In this document: positions 16,531 to 24,348 of the stretch, piece by piece | Position numbering within the stretch: position 1 is the first letter of the stretch | Layout of the letters: each line of letters begins with the position of its first letter | Assembly: GCA_903927755.1 (NCBI GenBank) | Contig: CAIYOD010000166.1 | Span: forward strand, 1-36,504 | Length of the DNA: 36,504 bases | Source: an uncultured Thermoleophilia bacterium | GTDB taxonomy: Bacteria > Actinomycetota > Thermoleophilia > UBA2241 | Reading direction: 5' to 3' | Translations under genes and position numbers: made by a program | The notes under the pieces: generated by a model | The model's input: the letters and a program-made list of their open reading frames with translations, nothing else | Database searches by the model: none | What the model was told of the DNA's origin: nothing

Positions 16531-19500
16531 GTGAATAGTCGCCGCAGGCCGCCTATCGAGGGGGGCACCGAAGGGGCACCCCTCCAGGACAGTCAGCCCC
16601 GGTTCCAGGACGTCTCGGCGCGCGTTGACTTCCCGGCGCTCGACGCCCGGACCCTCGACTTCTGGAAGGCCAACGACATCTTCCACAAGAGCCTGGAGGG
16701 CCGCGAGGACGCGCCGGTCTTCGTGTTCTACGAAGGGCCGCCGACGGCCAACGGGCGCCCGGGCGCGCACCACGTCATCTCGCGCATCTTCAAGGACCTC
16801 TTCCCGCGGTACAAGACGATGCGTGGCTATCGCGTGCCGCGCAAGGCCGGCTGGGACACGCACGGCCTGCCGGTGGAGCTCGAGGTCGAGCGCCGCCTGG
16901 GCATCGACGGCAAGGAGCAGATCGAGGCCTACGGCGTGGCCGAGTTCAACAAGCTCTGCCGCGAGAGCGTCACCACGTACCTCGAGGAGTGGGAGCGCTT
17001 CACCGAGCGCATCGGCTTCTGGGTCGACCTCGACGATGCCTACTACACGTTCACCAACGAGTACATCGAGTCCGTATGGTGGCTGCTGCGCCAGATCTGG
17101 GACAAGGACCTGCTCTACCAGGGCTTCAAGGTCGTGCCCTACTGCCCTCGCTGCGGCACCGCCATCAGCAGTCACGAGGTGGCGCAGGGCTACAAAGATG
17201 TCACCGAGGATTCCATCTACGTGCGCTTCCCGCTCACGCCGGAGGCGGCGGCGAAGGTCTCCCGAGGCGCGGCCGGCGGGGAGGCGGACGGCGAGCTCAA
17301 GCCCGTCTCGCTCGCCGTCTGGACCACCACGCCGTGGACGCTCATCAGCAACGTGGCGGCCGCGGTGCGCGCGGACGTCACCTACGCGCTCGTAGAGAGC
17401 CGCGGCGAGCGTTTCGTGCTCGCGCGCGACCTCGTCGAGGCGGTGCTGGGCAACAAGGCCGAGGTGCTGCGCGAGTTCCCGGGGTCCGAGCTCCAGGGCC
17501 TGGAGTACGCTCCGCTGTTCGACTACATGCAGACCGACAAACGCGCGCACTTCGTCGTCTGCGACGACTACGTCACCACCACCGACGGCACCGGCATCGT
17601 CCACATCGCCCCTGCCTTCGGCGAGGCCGACATGCGCGTCGGCACGGACAACGACCTGCCGGTCGTCAACGCCGTCGACACGGAGGGCAAGTTCATCGCC
17701 GAGGTCACGCCGTGGGCCGGCGTCTTCGTCAAGGACGCGGACCCGGCCATCACGCACGAGCTCAAGCACCGCGGCCTGCTGCTGGGCGTCGAGCCCTACG
17801 AGCACAGCTACCCGTTCTGCTGGCGCTGCGACACGGCGCTGCTCTACTACAGCAAGGCCACCTGGTACATCCGCACGACGGCCATCAAGGACCAGCTCAT
17901 CCAGGCCAACGACGACGTGACCTGGCACCCGGAGCACATCAAGCACGGGCGCTTCGGCGAGTGGCTCGCCGGCAATGTCGACTGGGCGCTCAGCCGCGAC
18001 CGGTACTGGGGCACGCCGCTGCCCATCTGGCGCTGCGAAGAGGGCCACACGCACTGCGTCGGGTCGGTGGAGGAGCTCAGGGAGATGGCGGCCGGTCCAG
18101 TTCCGGAGGATCTGGAACTCCACCGGCCCTACGTCGACGACGTCTTCCTCACCTGCCCCGACTGCGGCGGCGAGATGCGCCGCGCCCCAGAGGTCATCGA
18201 CGCCTGGTTCGACTCCGGCTCCATGCCGTTCGCGCAGTGGCACTACCCGTTCGAGAATCGAGAGGCGTTCGCGGAGCGGTTCCCCGCCGACTTCATCGCC
18301 GAAGCGATCGACCAGACCCGCGGCTGGTTCTACAGCCTGCTCGCCATCGCCACGCTCATCGAGGGGCGCAGCTCGTACAAACGCGTGCTCTGCCTGGGGC
18401 ACATCCTCGACGGCGAGGGCCAGAAGATGAGCAAGAGCAAGGGCAACGTCGTGCGGCCGGACGACATCCTCGACCACCAGGGCGCGGACGCGTTCCGCTG
18501 GTTCATGTTCTCGAGCCAGCAACCGTGGAGCCCGAGGCGCTTCAGCGCCGAGATGGTCGACGAGGTCGTGCGCAAGTTCCTGCTCACGCTCTGGAACACG
18601 TACAGCTTCTTCACGCTCTACGCCAACATCGACCGGTTCGACCCGACTGCTCAGGAGTCGCCGCTCGAAGACCGGTCGCTCATCGACCGCTGGCTGGTCG
18701 GCGAGCTCAACACGCTCGTCCGCGATGTCACCGCCGGCCTCGAGGCGTACGACGCCACCGGCACCAGCCGGGCCATTCAGCAGTTCGTCGACGACCTCAG
18801 CAATTGGTACGTGCGCCGCAGCCGGCGCCGCTTCTGGAAGAGCGAGAGCGACGCCGACAAGCTGGCTGCGTACCACACGCTCCACGAGGCGCTCGTCACG
18901 GTCGCCAAGCTGCTCGCCCCGTTCACGCCGTTCGTCGCCGAGGAGCTGTACCAGAACCTCGTGCGCTCGGTGGACGCCGGCGCGCCGGAGAGCGTGCACC
19001 TGTGCGCCTGGCCGGCGGTCGACGAGCGTGCTATCGACGCCGGCGTCAGCTTCGACATGGCGGCGGCGCGGCGCGTGGTCGAGCTGGGCCGCGCCGCGCG
19101 CAACGTCGCGGCCGTCAAGACGCGCCAGCCGCTGGCCGAGGTCGTCATGGCGCTGCCCGAGGCAGAGGCCCGCGCGGTCGAGCGGCTCCGCGAGGTCGTC
19201 CTCGACGAGCTCAACGTCAAGGACCTGCGCTTCGTGGCCGGCGAGGACGAGCTCGTCGCCTACGTCGTCAAGCCGAATCTCAAGGTGCTCGGGCCCAAGC
19301 TCGGCAAGCGCCTTGGGCCGCTGCAGGCGGCGCTCAAGGAAGCCGACGCGGCCGCGTTGGTGGCGGCCGTGCGCGCCGGTGGCGCCGCCGTCGTCCGGCT
19401 CCCGGACGGCGAGATCAGCCTCGCCGAGGAGGAGCTTCTCATCGAGACCGGCTCACCCGACGGCTACCAGGTCGAGGGCGAGGGCGGCCGTGTCGTCGCC

Positions 19501-19812
19501 CTCAAGACGGACGTCGACGAAGCGCTGCGTGAGGAGGGCCTTGCGCGCGAGCTCATCCATGCGGTCCAGCTCGCGCGCAGAGCGGCCGATCTGCGCATCG
19601 AGGACACCATCAGCCTGACGCTGGTCGTGCCGGAGGAGCTTCGCTCGCCGGCCGAGCGCCATCGCGGCGCGATCATGGCCGAGACGCTGGCCAGCGAGTT
19701 CGCGCTCGCCGAGGCGATGGGCGACCACAGCGAGACGGCAAGGGTCGACGGCTACGAGGTCGGTATCGGACTCCGCGTGACGGGTACCATCTTCACCGTC
19801 AGCTACGGCTGA
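16531..19812 (+). CDS. ileS: Isoleucine--tRNA ligase, type 2 (IleRS2)
   Basis: IleRS charges tRNA-Ile with isoleucine in the cytoplasm. At 1093 residues this is the long type-2 form, with the C-terminal region of eukaryote-like enzymes rather than the bacterial zinc tail. The Rossmann catalytic domain begins FYEGPPTANGRPGAHHV. The class I HIGH signature is read here as GAHH (78-81). KMSKS is intact at 632-636. The CP1 editing domain lies between (about 200-420), with TTPWTLISN and GTGIVHIAPAFGEADM. CPRCGTA, CWRCDTA and CPDCGG are Cys pairs in insertions. GTG at 16531 sits after a weak purine stretch. The GxHH swap is known from some IleRS2 enzymes highly resistant to mupirocin. It is a housekeeping gene with strong G/C third-position bias. 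Confidence 0.97.
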   Translation: MNSRRRPPIEGGTEGAPLQDSQPRFQDVSARVDFPALDARTLDFWKANDIFHKSLEGREDAPVFVFYEGPPTANGRPGAHHVISRIFKDLFPRYKTMRGYRVPRKAGWDTHGLPVELEVERRLGIDGKEQIEAYGVAEFNKLCRESVTTYLEEWERFTERIGFWVDLDDAYYTFTNEYIESVWWLLRQIWDKDLLYQGFKVVPYCPRCGTAISSHEVAQGYKDVTEDSIYVRFPLTPEAAAKVSRGAAGGEADGELKPVSLAVWTTTPWTLISNVAAAVRADVTYALVESRGERFVLARDLVEAVLGNKAEVLREFPGSELQGLEYAPLFDYMQTDKRAHFVVCDDYVTTTDGTGIVHIAPAFGEADMRVGTDNDLPVVNAVDTEGKFIAEVTPWAGVFVKDADPAITHELKHRGLLLGVEPYEHSYPFCWRCDTALLYYSKATWYIRTTAIKDQLIQANDDVTWHPEHIKHGRFGEWLAGNVDWALSRDRYWGTPLPIWRCEEGHTHCVGSVEELREMAAGPVPEDLELHRPYVDDVFLTCPDCGGEMRRAPEVIDAWFDSGSMPFAQWHYPFENREAFAERFPADFIAEAIDQTRGWFYSLLAIATLIEGRSSYKRVLCLGHILDGEGQKMSKSKGNVVRPDDILDHQGADAFRWFMFSSQQPWSPRRFSAEMVDEVVRKFLLTLWNTYSFFTLYANIDRFDPTAQESPLEDRSLIDRWLVGELNTLVRDVTAGLEAYDATGTSRAIQQFVDDLSNWYVRRSRRRFWKSESDADKLAAYHTLHEALVTVAKLLAPFTPFVAEELYQNLVRSVDAGAPESVHLCAWPAVDERAIDAGVSFDMAAARRVVELGRAARNVAAVKTRQPLAEVVMALPEAEARAVERLREVVLDELNVKDLRFVAGEDELVAYVVKPNLKVLGPKLGKRLGPLQAALKEADAAALVAAVRAGGAAVVRLPDGEISLAEEELLIETGSPDGYQVEGEGGRVVALKTDVDEALREEGLARELIHAVQLARRAADLRIEDTISLTLVVPEELRSPAERHRGAIMAETLASEFALAEAMGDHSETARVDGYEVGIGLRVTGTIFTVSYG

Positions 19813-19876
19813 CGAGGGCAAGGGCAAGGCGGTCGCGAGGCCATCTCCGGCCCGGCCGGCGACGAAGGGAGTAGTC

Positions 19877-20575
19877 GTGGAACAGATGCGTGACGCGTCG
19901 CTCGACCTGCTCGTCGATCTTGCCCGGCCGACGTCTCACGACGCCGTGCTCGACTACGCCACGGGCGCCGGCATGGCCGGGTTCACCGTGGCCCCCGACG
20001 TGGCCACGGTGGAGGCCGCCGACGAACTGCCCGACCTTCTCGAGGAGGGCAAGCGCCTCGCCACCGAGCTCGGGCTCGTCAACGTCGCATTCACCCTGGT
20101 CGACCTCTACTCACTGCCGTACAAGGACGGCGCCTTCACACTCGTCGTCTGCCAGAACGCGCTTCACCTGCTGCCCGACCCCGCCACGGCGCTCGCCGAG
20201 CTGCAGCGCGTCCTCTCGGCCGGCGGCCGCATCGTCCTGCTCGACCCGGTGGTCGACGAGGAGACGGACAAGGCGTTCAACGAGATCGCCCGTCTGCGCG
20301 AACCGGCGCACCGCCGGCACTACCGCAGCGACGAGCTCGACGACATCGTGCGGCGCGCCGGCTTGACCGTGCGCCAGCGGGGCACTCTGCGGCGGACCAT
20401 CGACCTGGACTACTGGCTGCAGGCGGCCGCGGTGCCCCCACCGAAGGCGGACCTCATCCGCGGCCGCTTCAAGATCCTGCCGGTCGAGGTCCAGGCGCGG
20501 ATGGACGTCGCCTTCTCCGACAGGAGCGTGAGCTTCAGCTACGACGTCGCGGGACTGCGGCTCGAACAGGCGTGA
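19877..20575 (+). CDS. Class I SAM-dependent methyltransferase
   Basis: This 232-residue protein is a Methyltransf_11/UbiE-type enzyme. VLDYATGAGMAG is motif I for SAM binding. The post-I acidic position and VDLYSLPYKDGAFTLVVCQNALHLL are motifs II and III, and LSAGGRIVLLDPV completes the fold. Its methyl acceptor (quinone, lipid, sugar or other) cannot be read from the sequence. The GTG at 19877 has GAAGGGA 6 nt upstream. An internal ATG four codons later is possible. It follows ileS by 64 bp without a terminator, so it may be read with it. The stop overlaps the GTG of the deacetylase (GTGA), so those two genes are co-translated. Confidence 0.82.
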   Translation: MEQMRDASLDLLVDLARPTSHDAVLDYATGAGMAGFTVAPDVATVEAADELPDLLEEGKRLATELGLVNVAFTLVDLYSLPYKDGAFTLVVCQNALHLLPDPATALAELQRVLSAGGRIVLLDPVVDEETDKAFNEIARLREPAHRRHYRSDELDDIVRRAGLTVRQRGTLRRTIDLDYWLQAAAVPPPKADLIRGRFKILPVEVQARMDVAFSDRSVSFSYDVAGLRLEQA

Positions 20576-21969
20576 GCTCGCCGCCGTCTCCCACCTACTA
20601 CCGCGCAAGGCGCGACGAGCGCCGCCGAAGCCTTCGCCGCCGGCGCCTCATCGCGCTCGTCGTCGTCCTCGTCATCGTCGTCCTGCTCGCCGCCACGCTT
20701 GCGCTCGCCGGCCCCTGGTTCGGCCACCTGGGGCTCGCGTGGCCGGGCGGCTCCTCCGGCGGGCCGGACGACGCCGGGAGCGCCACCAGCGCCGACGGCT
20801 CGCTGCGCATCGTCGGCGCCGAGGACCTCTGGCACAACGGCCCCGCCACGCTCCGCTTCCGAGACGCCGACGACGAGTCTGTCGCCGCCTCGTATCGCAT
20901 CGACGGCGGCGCCTGGCAGGAGGGCAAGCGCGTGCACGTGCGCGCCCCTGCGGACCACAGCGGCGACGGGATGCACACGGTCGAGGCGCGGCCGCTCGGC
21001 GGCGGTGACGTCGCCGCATCGGTCAAGGTCGGCATCGACACGAAGCCGCCCGAGGTGACCGCCGCGAAGGTCTCTCCCGACCGCACCGACGGCACGGGCG
21101 CGCTGACGCTTGCGTTCACGGCGCCCGCCGAAGACGGCGCTACCGTGGAGTGGGCCGTCGTGGACGTCTTGGACAAGCCAGTCGGGGAGCAGGGGACGCC
21201 GGCCGCGCCGGTCGGCGCCGTCACCGTCAAGTGGGACATCCCCAAGGTGGACGGCGAGGCGCTCGGCCCTGGCACGTACTGGCTCCGCGTGCTCGCCGAA
21301 GACCCGGCCGGCAACGTGACCGAAGAGCGTGCTGCCGTCGCCTGTGTGCGCCCGGTCAAGGCTCGCGTCATCACCAGCCTGCCCGCTGCCGGCAACGAGG
21401 TGGCCCTCACCTTCGACGGCGGCTCGGGCTACGCCTGGCGCAGCCTCATGAACGAGCTCTACTCGCACGACCAGGCGGGCACGTGGTTCTGCACCGGCGT
21501 CAGCGTCGACAAGTATCCCGACATCGCGCAGCTCGCGGTCGACCAGCGCCAGACCATCGGCGACCACAGTTACGACCACCCCGACTTCAGCACCATCTCC
21601 TACGAGGAGCAGGTGAGCCAGCTCAAGCGCAATGCGGACGCTTGGTGGGACGCCTGTGGGGCCATCCCCCAGCCGTTCTTCCGGCCCCCGTACGGGTCGC
21701 AGACCGCCACCACCGTCAAGGCGGCCGGCGACTCGGGCTACCGCTACGTCGTGATGTGGAACGGCGACGCCGGCGACTGGCGCGGCCTCTCCGCCTCGCA
21801 GGTCGCCGCCAATGCCCTCGCCGCTGCGAAGCCGGGAGCGATCATCGTCTTCCACACGCAGTGGAACAGCGACGCTGCCCTCCCGGCCGTCCTCAAAGGC
21901 CTGAAGGCCAAGGGCCTCAAGGCCGTGAGCCTGGCGCAGCTCTGCGCCGACGCCGGCCTGCCCTACTGA
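20572..21969 (+). CDS. Membrane-anchored polysaccharide deacetylase family protein (NodB domain)
   Basis: This 465-residue protein has an Arg-rich cytoplasmic start, one membrane helix (residues 26-47), an Ig-like region rich in beta strands (about 75-260), and a NodB deacetylase domain (about 275-465). NodB motifs are LTFDGGS (D282, G283), HSYDH (H332, H336), RPPYG (371-375), a DWRG stretch and IIVFHTQ. The family removes N- or O-acetyl groups from peptidoglycan, chitin-like or other surface glycans. In motif 1 the second Asp of TFDDG, a metal ligand, is Gly here, a variant seen in some subfamilies, so metal binding may differ. It is anchored outside the cell. GTG at 20572 overlaps the methyltransferase stop. 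Confidence 0.85.
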   Translation: MSSPPSPTYYRARRDERRRSLRRRRLIALVVVLVIVVLLAATLALAGPWFGHLGLAWPGGSSGGPDDAGSATSADGSLRIVGAEDLWHNGPATLRFRDADDESVAASYRIDGGAWQEGKRVHVRAPADHSGDGMHTVEARPLGGGDVAASVKVGIDTKPPEVTAAKVSPDRTDGTGALTLAFTAPAEDGATVEWAVVDVLDKPVGEQGTPAAPVGAVTVKWDIPKVDGEALGPGTYWLRVLAEDPAGNVTEERAAVACVRPVKARVITSLPAAGNEVALTFDGGSGYAWRSLMNELYSHDQAGTWFCTGVSVDKYPDIAQLAVDQRQTIGDHSYDHPDFSTISYEEQVSQLKRNADAWWDACGAIPQPFFRPPYGSQTATTVKAAGDSGYRYVVMWNGDAGDWRGLSASQVAANALAAAKPGAIIVFHTQWNSDAALPAVLKGLKAKGLKAVSLAQLCADAGLPY

Positions 21970-22002
21970 CGAGCGCTCCCAGCCGCGCCCGGCGGGGCCG
22001 CG

Positions 22003-22416
22003 TCAGGCCTCGTCGCCATCCGCGGTCTCGGCGAGATCCAGGTCGGCGCTTGTCGTCCATCCTCGGAGATGTGGCCTGACGGGGATGCCGTCCTCCATGA
22101 AGAACGCGGCCGTCTCGGCATCGACGAGGTTCCACGGAGTCTCGAACAGGGTGCCCCGCGGCAGGGGCCCGAAGGATTCGAGTCCCGCGGCGGCTGGCGC
22201 AGTCGTGCGGTCGGCGTTCTCGCCCGATCCCGAAGGATGGGGCACCCGGTGTTCACTACTCGCCAGTCTCGTGAAGACCTCTTGAGAGAGGAGCACGGCG
22301 GCCACATAGCCTCGTTGCGTGACGAACACCGGCACGCCGTTCGTCACTGGACCGTCGATGATGCGTGACGCGTCTCGTCGAAGTTCGGTGATGGTGATGA
22401 TGTGGGGCGTCTCCAT
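22003..22416 (-). CDS. Phd/YefM-type antitoxin-like protein
   Basis: This 137-residue protein has a Phd/YefM-type N-terminal domain: TITELRRDASRIIDGPVTNGVPVFVTQRGYVAAVLLS. This DNA-binding fold normally autoregulates a toxin-antitoxin operon. Residues 55-137 form an unusual acidic, Pro/Gly-rich tail without recognised motif, whereas typical Phd tails are about 30 residues. No toxin gene is adjacent on either side, so it is an orphan, or a stand-alone regulator. ATG at 22416 is chosen with GGAAGGA 3-5 nt upstream. The frame continues upstream through the 24-bp repeats, but that part is low-complexity and not native. It converges on the deacetylase gene, 33 bp apart. Confidence 0.65.
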   Translation of the reverse strand: METPHIITITELRRDASRIIDGPVTNGVPVFVTQRGYVAAVLLSQEVFTRLASSEHRVPHPSGSGENADRTTAPAAAGLESFGPLPRGTLFETPWNLVDAETAAFFMEDGIPVRPHLRGWTTSADLDLAETADGDEA

Positions 22417-22440
22417 GGATCCTTCCGTCGCGCCTGGATG

Positions 22441-22446
22441 ATCGTA
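22441..22446 (-). promoter_or_regulatory. -10-like hexamer of the antitoxin gene
   Basis: Minus-strand TACGAT lies 24 nt from the ATG at 22416. No -35 is recognisable. Confidence 0.2.
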
Positions 22447-22522
22447 GGACTTTCGGTTTCCGGAGGGGAGGGGGACGATGGCGGGAGGGGGGTACATATG
22501 TGCGTTTCGCAGTGGCATCACC

Positions 22523-22594
22523 GGTGCTGCCACCAGTGATGCTGGCGGTGCTGCCACCAGTGATGCCGCCGGAGCTGCCACCAGTGATGCCACT
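22523..22594. repeat. Three tandem 24-bp repeats
   Basis: Units start at 22523, 22547 and 22571. Each contains GCTGCCACCAGTGATGC, and units differ at the last bases only and at one base of unit 3. AGTGGCATCAC (22511-22521) and GTGATGCCACT (22584-22594) flank them as a perfect 11-bp inverted repeat. There are no spacers, so this is not a CRISPR. Confidence 0.85.
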
Positions 22595-22697
22595 GTCTCC
22601 ACCACATGCCCCTTGCTCACCGACCGAGGCGACCGTGGATGCATGGAGCGCGCTGCCGGAGGGCGGACCAGTCGAGCGCTCGCGGGCGGCCGAACGC

Positions 22698-22736
22698 GGA
22701 CGGGGCGGGCGCTCGCAAGGAGCGCCCGCCCCGTCC
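22698..22736 (-). terminator. Strong hairpin downstream of trxA
   Basis: GGACGGGGCGGGCGCTC (22698-22714) pairs perfectly with 22720-22736, a 17-bp stem with a 5-nt loop. It lies 90 bp past the trxA stop. Neither side has a clear U-tract, so termination may be weak or Rho-assisted. Confidence 0.6.
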
Positions 22737-22825
22737 TTCGTTCCGGGTCGTGCGGCGCGGGGGCCGGCCGGCGAGCGCGGCAGGGAGCCGGTGGAATGGG
22801 CCGGGCCTGGGCGCCTGGCGACGGC

Positions 22826-23140
22826 TCAGCCCAGGAAGGCTCCGAGCTCCTCGACGAGCTTGGCCTTGGGCATGGCGCCGACGATGCGGTGCTTGGCCTC
22901 CCCGCCGTCGAAGGCGAGGATGGTCGGGATGTTCATGACGTTGAACTGCTGCGCCACGGCCGGGGCCTCGTCGACGTTGAGCTTCACGAACTTGACGTCG
23001 GGATAGTCGCCCGCCATCTCCTCGAGGACCGGACCGATCATGCGGCACGGGCCGCACCACTCGGCCCAGAAGTCGACCAGGACCTTGCCGGGAGCCTTGA
23101 TGACCTCGGCTTCGAAGTTGTCCTGCGAGACAGCGTCCAC
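22826..23140 (-). CDS. trxA: Thioredoxin
   Basis: This 104-residue protein is the classic thioredoxin size. VLVDFWAEWCGPCRM holds the redox-active C29-G-P-C32. The cis-proline loop is IPTILAF and the terminal helix is VEELGAFLG. Thioredoxin reduces protein disulfides in the cytoplasm and is re-reduced by TrxB, whose gene lies just upstream. The GTG at 23140 is chosen because AGGAGG lies 4 nt before it and the protein then has normal length. The frame continues upstream for 50 codons through the intergenic gap but does not look like a protein. The stop is followed by a strong hairpin at 22698-22736. Confidence 0.96.
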   Translation of the reverse strand: MDAVSQDNFEAEVIKAPGKVLVDFWAEWCGPCRMIGPVLEEMAGDYPDVKFVKLNVDEAPAVAQQFNVMNIPTILAFDGGEAKHRIVGAMPKAKLVEELGAFLG

Positions 23141-23144
23141 GTGT

Positions 23145-23150
23145 CCTCCT
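23145..23150 (-). promoter_or_regulatory. Ribosome binding site that sets the trxA start
   Basis: Minus-strand AGGAGG, 4 nt from the GTG at 23140. It supports the 104-residue form. Confidence 0.75.
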
Positions 23151-23194
23151 GTCGGTGATTGCACGTCGGGGCGGCGCCCGAGCGGCTGCGCATC

Positions 23195-23200
23195 AGCGTA
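23195..23200 (-). promoter_or_regulatory. -10-like hexamer in the trxB-trxA gap
   Basis: Minus-strand TACGCT lies about 55 nt before the trxA GTG. It may give trxA its own promoter, but trxBA read-through is equally possible. Confidence 0.2.
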
Positions 23201-23219
23201 GCGCGCCGTGCCGCATTCG

Positions 23220-24236
23220 TCAGCGTTGCGTGCCGGCCGCGGCGGCGCCTTCGCCGGCCGCGTCCTTCGCCCCCTCCTGGGGGCCCTCAAGCGCGTCCAG
23301 ATAGCGCTCGACCTGCACGGCCGCGAGCGCTCCTTCGCCCACCGCCATCACGATCTGCTTGAGCGGGTTCGCGTGGGCATCGCCGCAGGCGAACACGCCG
23401 GGCAGCTCCGTGCGCAGCAGATCGTCGGTGACGATGTAGCCGTACTCGTCCAGCTCGACCGTGTCCTTGAGCCAGGCGGTATTGGGGATCTGGCCGATGT
23501 ACATGAAGACCCCGTTGACCGGGAGACTCCGGCCCTCGCCGGTCTTGACGTTCTCGACCTCGAGGGCCTCGACCATCTCGGCGCCGTCGATCTGCCTGGG
23601 GATGGAGTCCCAGACGAACTCGAACTTGGGGTTCGCGAAGGCGCGCTCCTGGGCGATGGGGGCGGCGCGCAGTTCGTCACGCCGGTGCACCAGGTAGACC
23701 TTCTCGGCGAACTTGGTGAGGAACATGCCCTCCTCGACGGCGGAGTCGCCGCCGCCGATGACGGCGACGGTCTTGCCGCGGTAGAGGGCGCCGTCGCAGG
23801 TCGCGCACCAGCTGACGCCGCGGCCGATGAACTCGGCCTCGCCCGGGATGCCCGAGCGCCGCGGCTCGACGCCGGGGGCCAGGATGACAGCGCGTGCGTG
23901 GATCTCCCCGCGGTCGGTGACGACGACGTAGCGGCCCTCGGAGTCGCTGCGCAGCTCGCTCACGCCTTCGATCTCGCGCATCTCCGCGCCGAACTTCTCG
24001 GCCTGCTCCTTCATCTTCTGCGAGAGGTCGAAGCCCGAGATGCCCTCGGGGAAGCCGGGATAGTTCTCGACCAGGTCGGTCAGCGCGATCTGGCCGCCGG
24101 CCATGTTGCGCTCGAGGATGGCGGTCTTGAGGCGGCCGCGGCTGGCGTAGATGCCGGCCGTGAGGCCCGCGGGGCCGGCGCCGACGACGACGACGTCGAA
24201 CACGTCGGCGCCGGTCTCGCTCGCTGGTTCAGACAT
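23220..24236 (-). CDS. trxB: Thioredoxin-disulfide reductase
   Basis: This 338-residue flavoprotein reduces thioredoxin with NADPH. The N-terminal FAD site is VVVGAGPAGLTAGIYASR (residues 16-33). The NADPH site is VAVIGGGDSAVEEG. The redox pair is C144-A-T-C147 in the WCATCDGA motif, and the C-terminal FAD motif is GVFACGDAHANPLKQIV. All are those of low-molecular-weight TrxB. The last 25 residues are an Ala/Gly-rich tail, longer than usual. ATG at 24236 is preceded by GAGGAACC at a slightly long distance, and by TATACT about 50 nt upstream. trxA follows on the same strand after 79 bp, so the reductase and its substrate are probably co-expressed. Confidence 0.96.
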   Translation of the reverse strand: MSEPASETGADVFDVVVVGAGPAGLTAGIYASRGRLKTAILERNMAGGQIALTDLVENYPGFPEGISGFDLSQKMKEQAEKFGAEMREIEGVSELRSDSEGRYVVVTDRGEIHARAVILAPGVEPRRSGIPGEAEFIGRGVSWCATCDGALYRGKTVAVIGGGDSAVEEGMFLTKFAEKVYLVHRRDELRAAPIAQERAFANPKFEFVWDSIPRQIDGAEMVEALEVENVKTGEGRSLPVNGVFMYIGQIPNTAWLKDTVELDEYGYIVTDDLLRTELPGVFACGDAHANPLKQIVMAVGEGALAAVQVERYLDALEGPQEGAKDAAGEGAAAAGTQR

Positions 24237-24285
24237 GGGGATGGTTCCTCGTCATGTGGTTCGTCAGGGGCTCGGATGATGCGTG

Positions 24286-24291
24286 AGTATA
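24286..24291 (-). promoter_or_regulatory. -10-like hexamer of trxB
   Basis: Minus-strand TATACT, about 50 nt before the ATG at 24236. No good -35 is seen. Confidence 0.35.
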
Positions 24292-24348
24292 CCCGCCGCG
24301 GCCAAGGGCAGTCGGGGCCTGCGGCGCGACCCAAGGTTCGGGCTCGTC

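Larger units (their letters stand above)
22417..22825. other. 409-bp non-coding region with repeats and hairpin
   Basis: No credible gene is seen here. The region holds TACGAT (minus, 22441-22446), a G-rich tract (22462-22492), the palindrome ACATATGT (22494-22501), a triplicated 24-bp repeat with flanking inverted repeats (22511-22594) and a strong hairpin (22698-22736). Long frames across it have no domain or good start. Confidence 0.6.

Noticed and set aside
16402-18999. Long minus-strand frame (865 codons) opposite ileS
   Set aside because: It mirrors the G/C third-position bias of ileS on the other strand. It has no domain and lies antisense to clear IleRS motifs.
16989-19532. Long plus-strand frame (847 codons) inside ileS in another frame
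   Set aside because: Arg/Ala/Gly-rich composition is the signature of a shifted high-GC gene.
22511-22594. Possible CRISPR array
   Set aside because: Units are directly adjacent with no unique spacers, and no cas gene is present.
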